NCBI RefSeq assembly: GCF_932274485.2
Contig: NC_065886.2
Location: forward strand, 34,459,501 to 34,523,500
DNA length: 64,000 nucleotides
Source of the DNA: Patella vulgata
Taxonomy: Eukaryota > Mollusca > Gastropoda > Patellidae
Reading direction: 5' to 3'
Below the pieces are notes generated by a model. That model made no database searches. It had not been told where the DNA came from and saw only the letters and a list, made by a program, of their open reading frames with translations. The translations under genes were made by a program, and so were the position numbers. This document shows positions 61,229 to 64,000 of the stretch, piece by piece. How positions within the stretch are numbered: position 1 is the stretch's first letter; every line of letters starts with the position of its first letter.

Positions 61229-64000
61229 CTAAAATATAGTATACCACTTATCATTTTAATGTATATACAACTATCAAAACAAACCTAAAATATGATATGT
61301 TAAGAAGGAAATGAAAAGTCCTACTTTTCTGCTACAACCGCGTTAATGAAGAAGGGCATACGCCTACTCATTATCAAATTCCAACTGTCAGAGGTTCCTT
61401 TGTTTGTGCTGCTCTACCAGTCTTCACTAGCCCAGTCGGGGCAGAACAGAAGGACGTTTAATCCCATGTTCGTTCCTATCGAAACGACAAGACGAAGTCC
61501 CTCGTCCTGTGCCATTGATAGTAAGGGGAAACCAAACAGGTAATCATTCTCGGTCAGCATCAGCATCGAACATCGGACATCCTGGTTAGTGATGCCACCT
61601 GATACCACTTCTTATGTATTGTATGTAAACACACGTCCATCAAAACTAGTTGCAAAGCCAGAAACATAATTATTATCGCTTAATAATAACTTTTCAATTT
61701 ATTAATGATACATTATGGGAGATTAGATAAAGAGTTGGGAGTTCTCACTATAATAGTTAAAAACTAGATAATGTAAAGGGAATTTGCTGAAAGTTTCAGT
61801 CAAATTGATCCACTCTGAACCGAGAATTTAACGATTGAATTTAACGATGATCATTACTAAGGTCGGTACGATAAAAAACATAGTCTCGATTATCCATTTC
61901 ATGATTTAATCATGAATGAAAGTTGAGCAGCAAATCGGATCCTAATCCAGTAAATATCGCAGGCTAGCGATGACATCGAGAGTTGATTAGGGTCTGGATA
62001 AGTTAATTAAAGTCTTATTAATAATTTAGATAGCATTTCAGGCCTAATGAAAGACCTGCAACAGGCATATTTAGCTCTTGCATAATGCATGTTTAATTGA
62101 CAACAAACCGGTAAAAATGTCTCCCTGTTAAGAGGTGCTTTACAAATATTACCATTTGGTTTTTCGTCCAACCCGGAATATTAGACATACTTTCACTTAC
62201 AATCTCGAGTAACTTTTAAACTAACCTGAACGCCACATCGTGTAGTTAATTTAACAAATTTACCAGCTTGTGTAACATTGACTTGTGGTGTTATAAACGG
62301 TAGTGAGGTAACGATACCATTAAGCTGAAACAAAAAATAAAACTTAAATGATAGTGGTTCATGTTTTGTTAAGCGTTGGGTGGGAGTGGCATGTTCTCCA
62401 CTAACTGTCAACGCGATCTTACCCTAACGATTCAACATACATTTGTATAGCTATATCTGCTGGCGTTAATCTCCATATACGTTGTATACAACGACTCAAG
62501 TTTAGTAACCTTGCCGAAAGCCCGCTTCGCCATATGCAGATCAGGAATAATCTAGATTGGTAGATCTAGCTGTCCCACCATACCACGAATCATAAGAAAC
62601 AAATCAGGGTAATAAAATGAATAATAAAAAGACTAATGAAAGCATGTACCAAAACACGTCCACCATGAAGCAGCCGTATCTTCTCTCCGCTAACTTTCAC
62701 ATCAACAAATTGTGTAAAGGCTCTGTTAGGATGATCTGTCGACGGGTGTTTCTCGTTCTTGACTTCCACATCAAATCCACATTTTCCATCATTCAACTCC
62801 CCTTTACTCATTGTGTACTTACAGTCGGCGTACAATTCTAGAAAAGCTTCATCGTATGTGGTATAATGGGGATCCCCTCTTCCTTCACATTCGCACGGTA
62901 CTAGAAGAAAGATTTTTTCAAATAGATGACAAACAATTAACATGATTGATTCTTGCTAAATCTTAAGGACTCGATATGCTAACAGTTTTGTATTCACCTT
63001 AAAAATTTACTAAATCTCTTTGAATTAGGTCCAAAAAAATTTTGTTTTGGTAGATTAAGCGATTGTCGACTGTTGTTGATTTTAGTTTCAACATTGGCTG
63101 CTGTCTCGTCACATGAAAATACAATCAATTATATCACACCATTGGCTGTATCCATTGAACTAGCATTTGGGTAGCAACCCTTAATGCTTCTGACACAGAA
63201 CAGAAATCACTGGTGCCTCCTCTAGCTCAACAGCCACTAATGCCTCTGGCACAGCAACCACTGGTGATTCTGGCAACGCAACCACTGGTGCGTTTGGCAC
63301 AGCAGCCACTGGTGCTTTTGGCACAGCAACCACTGGTGCTGTTGGCTCAGCAACCACTGGTAATTCTGGTTCACAGCAAGCAACTGTCTTCGATCTAAAA
63401 GATCGTGCCATATTAAATTAGAAGGTTAATTAACTAATTAGCTACTCCAACGAACACTATTCTAGTCTTTGACACTGATGTGGAATTATCTAATATTGTA
63501 GAAAAAATTACCAAATTTTATAGGTTTTGTTTCAAGCTTCTGTTCAACAACTGGTGGTTCAGGTTCAGCGATCACTGATGGTTCTGGTTCAGCGACCACC
63601 GGTGGTTCTGGTTCAGTGACTACTGATGGTTCTGGTTCAGCGACAACTGGTGGTTCTGGTTCAACTGGCGGTTCTGGTTCAGCAACGACTGGTGTTTCTG
63701 GTTCAGCAACCAATGGTACTTCTGGCTCAGCAACCACTGGTACTTCTGGCTTCTGTTCAACAGCTATGGGATTTTCTGGTTCAGCAACAACTGGTACTTC
63801 TGGTGCAGCAATCACTGGTGTTTCTGGTTCAGCGACCACTGGTGCTTCTGGTTTAGCGACCACTGGTGCTTCTGGTTCAGTGACTACTGGTGGTTCTGGT
63901 TCAGCGACCACAGGTGGTTCTGGTTCAGCTGGCGGTTCCACAACGACTGGTGGTTCTGGTTCAGCAACGACTGGTGTTTCTGGCTCAGCAACCATTGGTA
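61008..64000 (-). CDS. Secreted EP-repeat and von Willebrand D-domain protein (partial gene)
   Basis: Exons read right to left: 64000 (edge) to 63512, 62900-62650, 62324-62226, 61228-61008; junction phases agree. The first encodes about 19 imperfect copies of an eight-residue unit (AEPEPPVV), extended and probably unstructured. It joins PCECEGRGDPHYTTYDE, the classic start of a VWD domain, and the third VWD exon has GLCGNCNDDRHDD, the typical CGxC-bearing end that coordinates calcium and guides disulfides. The domain is therefore complete. VWD domains occur in mucins, zonadhesin, IgGFc-binding protein, vitellogenins and extracellular matrix proteins; none is singled out. Both ends of the gene are missing: the 5' end lies beyond 64000, and after 61008 a donor (GTAAGT) leads to exons not found. 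Confidence 0.82.
61310..61610 (-). repeat. SINE-A copy with a forward SINE-A tail inside
   Basis: The reverse copy (CTGCTACAACCGCGTTAATG, AAATTCCAACTGTCAGAGG ... CCTATCGAAACGACAAGACG, TGCCATTGATAGTAAGGGGA) is interrupted at about 61410-61475 by CAGTCTTCACTAGCCCAGTC, GGGGCAGAACAGAAGGACGT and TTAATCCC in the opposite orientation. Confidence 0.75.
61702..62096. mobile_element. MITE family C, longest copy
   Basis: TTAATGATACATTATGGGAG to GCATAATGCATGTTTAA. About 395 bp, including the internal ATTGATCCACTCTGAACCGA and TTTAACGATGATCATTAC blocks that the 48252 copy keeps in part. No ORF. It lies in the intron between VWD exons 2 and 3. Confidence 0.88.
62226..62324 (-). CDS. VWD exon 2
   Basis: A 99-bp phase 0 exon: LNGIVTSLPFITPQVNVTQA then GKFVKLTTRCGVQ, the middle beta-strands of the domain. 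Acceptor TTTTTGTTTCAG, donor GTTAGT. Confidence 0.85.
62650..62900 (-). CDS. VWD exon 1
   Basis: PCECEGRGDPHYTTYDEAFL, ELYADCKYTMSKGEL, KCGFDVEVKNEKHP and FTQFVDVKVSGEKIRLLHGG. GDPHYTTYD is the calcium-site signature. Acceptor CTTTCTTCTAG, donor GTACAT. Phase 1 at its start fits the donor at 63511. Confidence 0.9.
63190..63385 (-). other. Second EP-like repeat block, possible skipped or relic exon
   Basis: An open stretch reads CCEPELPVVAEPTAPVVAVP then KAPVAAVPNAPVVALPESPV, the same style of repeat with Glu largely lost. A phase-compatible acceptor (GACAG) is weak and no good phase 1 donor exists on the right side of it, while exon 63512 joins 62900 perfectly without it. Confidence 0.5.
63512..64000 (-). 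CDS. EP-repeat exon, open to window edge
   Basis: The eight-residue repeat AEPEPPVV, with variants TEPEAPVV, AKPEAPVV and AAPEVPVV, ends EQKLETKPIKF at donor GTAATT. On the DNA it is a 24-bp coding minisatellite, so copy number is likely to vary between individuals. The complementary Leu/Val/Gln-rich frame is a shadow. Confidence 0.8.

Noticed and set aside
63626-63856. Plus-strand Leu/Val/Gln-rich ORF
   Set aside because: Exact shadow of the coding EP repeat on the minus strand.

Overview
The window is animal nuclear DNA, AT-rich and dense in interspersed repeats. Genes have GT-AG introns, a secreted glycoside-hydrolase gene and an EP-rich von Willebrand D-domain gene are present, and there is a heavy load of tRNA-derived SINEs, MITEs and minisatellites. 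I infer a marine mollusc, perhaps a gastropod such as a limpet, but no marker in the window proves this. I saw no bacterial operon, CRISPR array, rRNA or functional tRNA gene, and no retrovirus, LTR element or Polinton.

Host genes. All five candidate host genes read on the minus strand. (1) 1376-2002: two exons that together make one C-type lectin domain with an EPN sugar-binding motif. (2) 7169-17752: a complete ten-exon alkaline phosphatase of 520 residues; every splice junction keeps frame and the catalytic residues are present. (3) 33362-36052: a two-exon, 480-residue secreted beta-helix protein with the Asp pattern of glycoside hydrolase family 49 (dextranase-like). (4) 44196-44816: a terminal exon of an unrecognised hydrophilic protein. 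(5) 61008 to beyond 64000: the 3' part of a gene with an eight-residue Pro/Glu/Val repeat followed by a three-exon VWD domain.

Mobile DNA. A complete Tc1-type transposon with an unbroken DD34E transposase lies at 38232-39758. Two 5'-truncated LINE 3' ends lie at about 25820-26620 and 50573-50945. There are about 30 copies of one tRNA-derived SINE (called SINE-A here) and about 20 of a second (SINE-B). They differ in head and body but share the same 3' end (GACGTTAAACCCC then ATTTC), which suggests one LINE machinery mobilised both. SINE-B tails carry (GA)n/(CT)n and account for most GA microsatellites in the window. Several TIR elements are delimited by clear inverted ends (684-1032, 3630-4350, 14804-15703, 18781-18947, 28140-28820, 30253-30486, 31709-32773, 37139-37361). 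The 28140-28820 element encodes a short Myb/SANT-like DNA-binding protein and carries repeated AAAAGCCGGCTTTT palindromes.

Tandem DNA. A 3-kb block at 40440-43510 is a higher-order repeat: three related subunits in an array of period about 1.16 kb, interrupted by a SINE-B with a clean 12-bp target duplication. From 51.6 to 56.8 kb six unrelated minisatellites are packed into about 5 kb. The remaining intergenic DNA (notably 19.4-20.3, 21.4-22.7, 43.5-44.2, 49.8-50.4, 53.2-54.3 and 58.9-61.0 kb) shows little that I can name.
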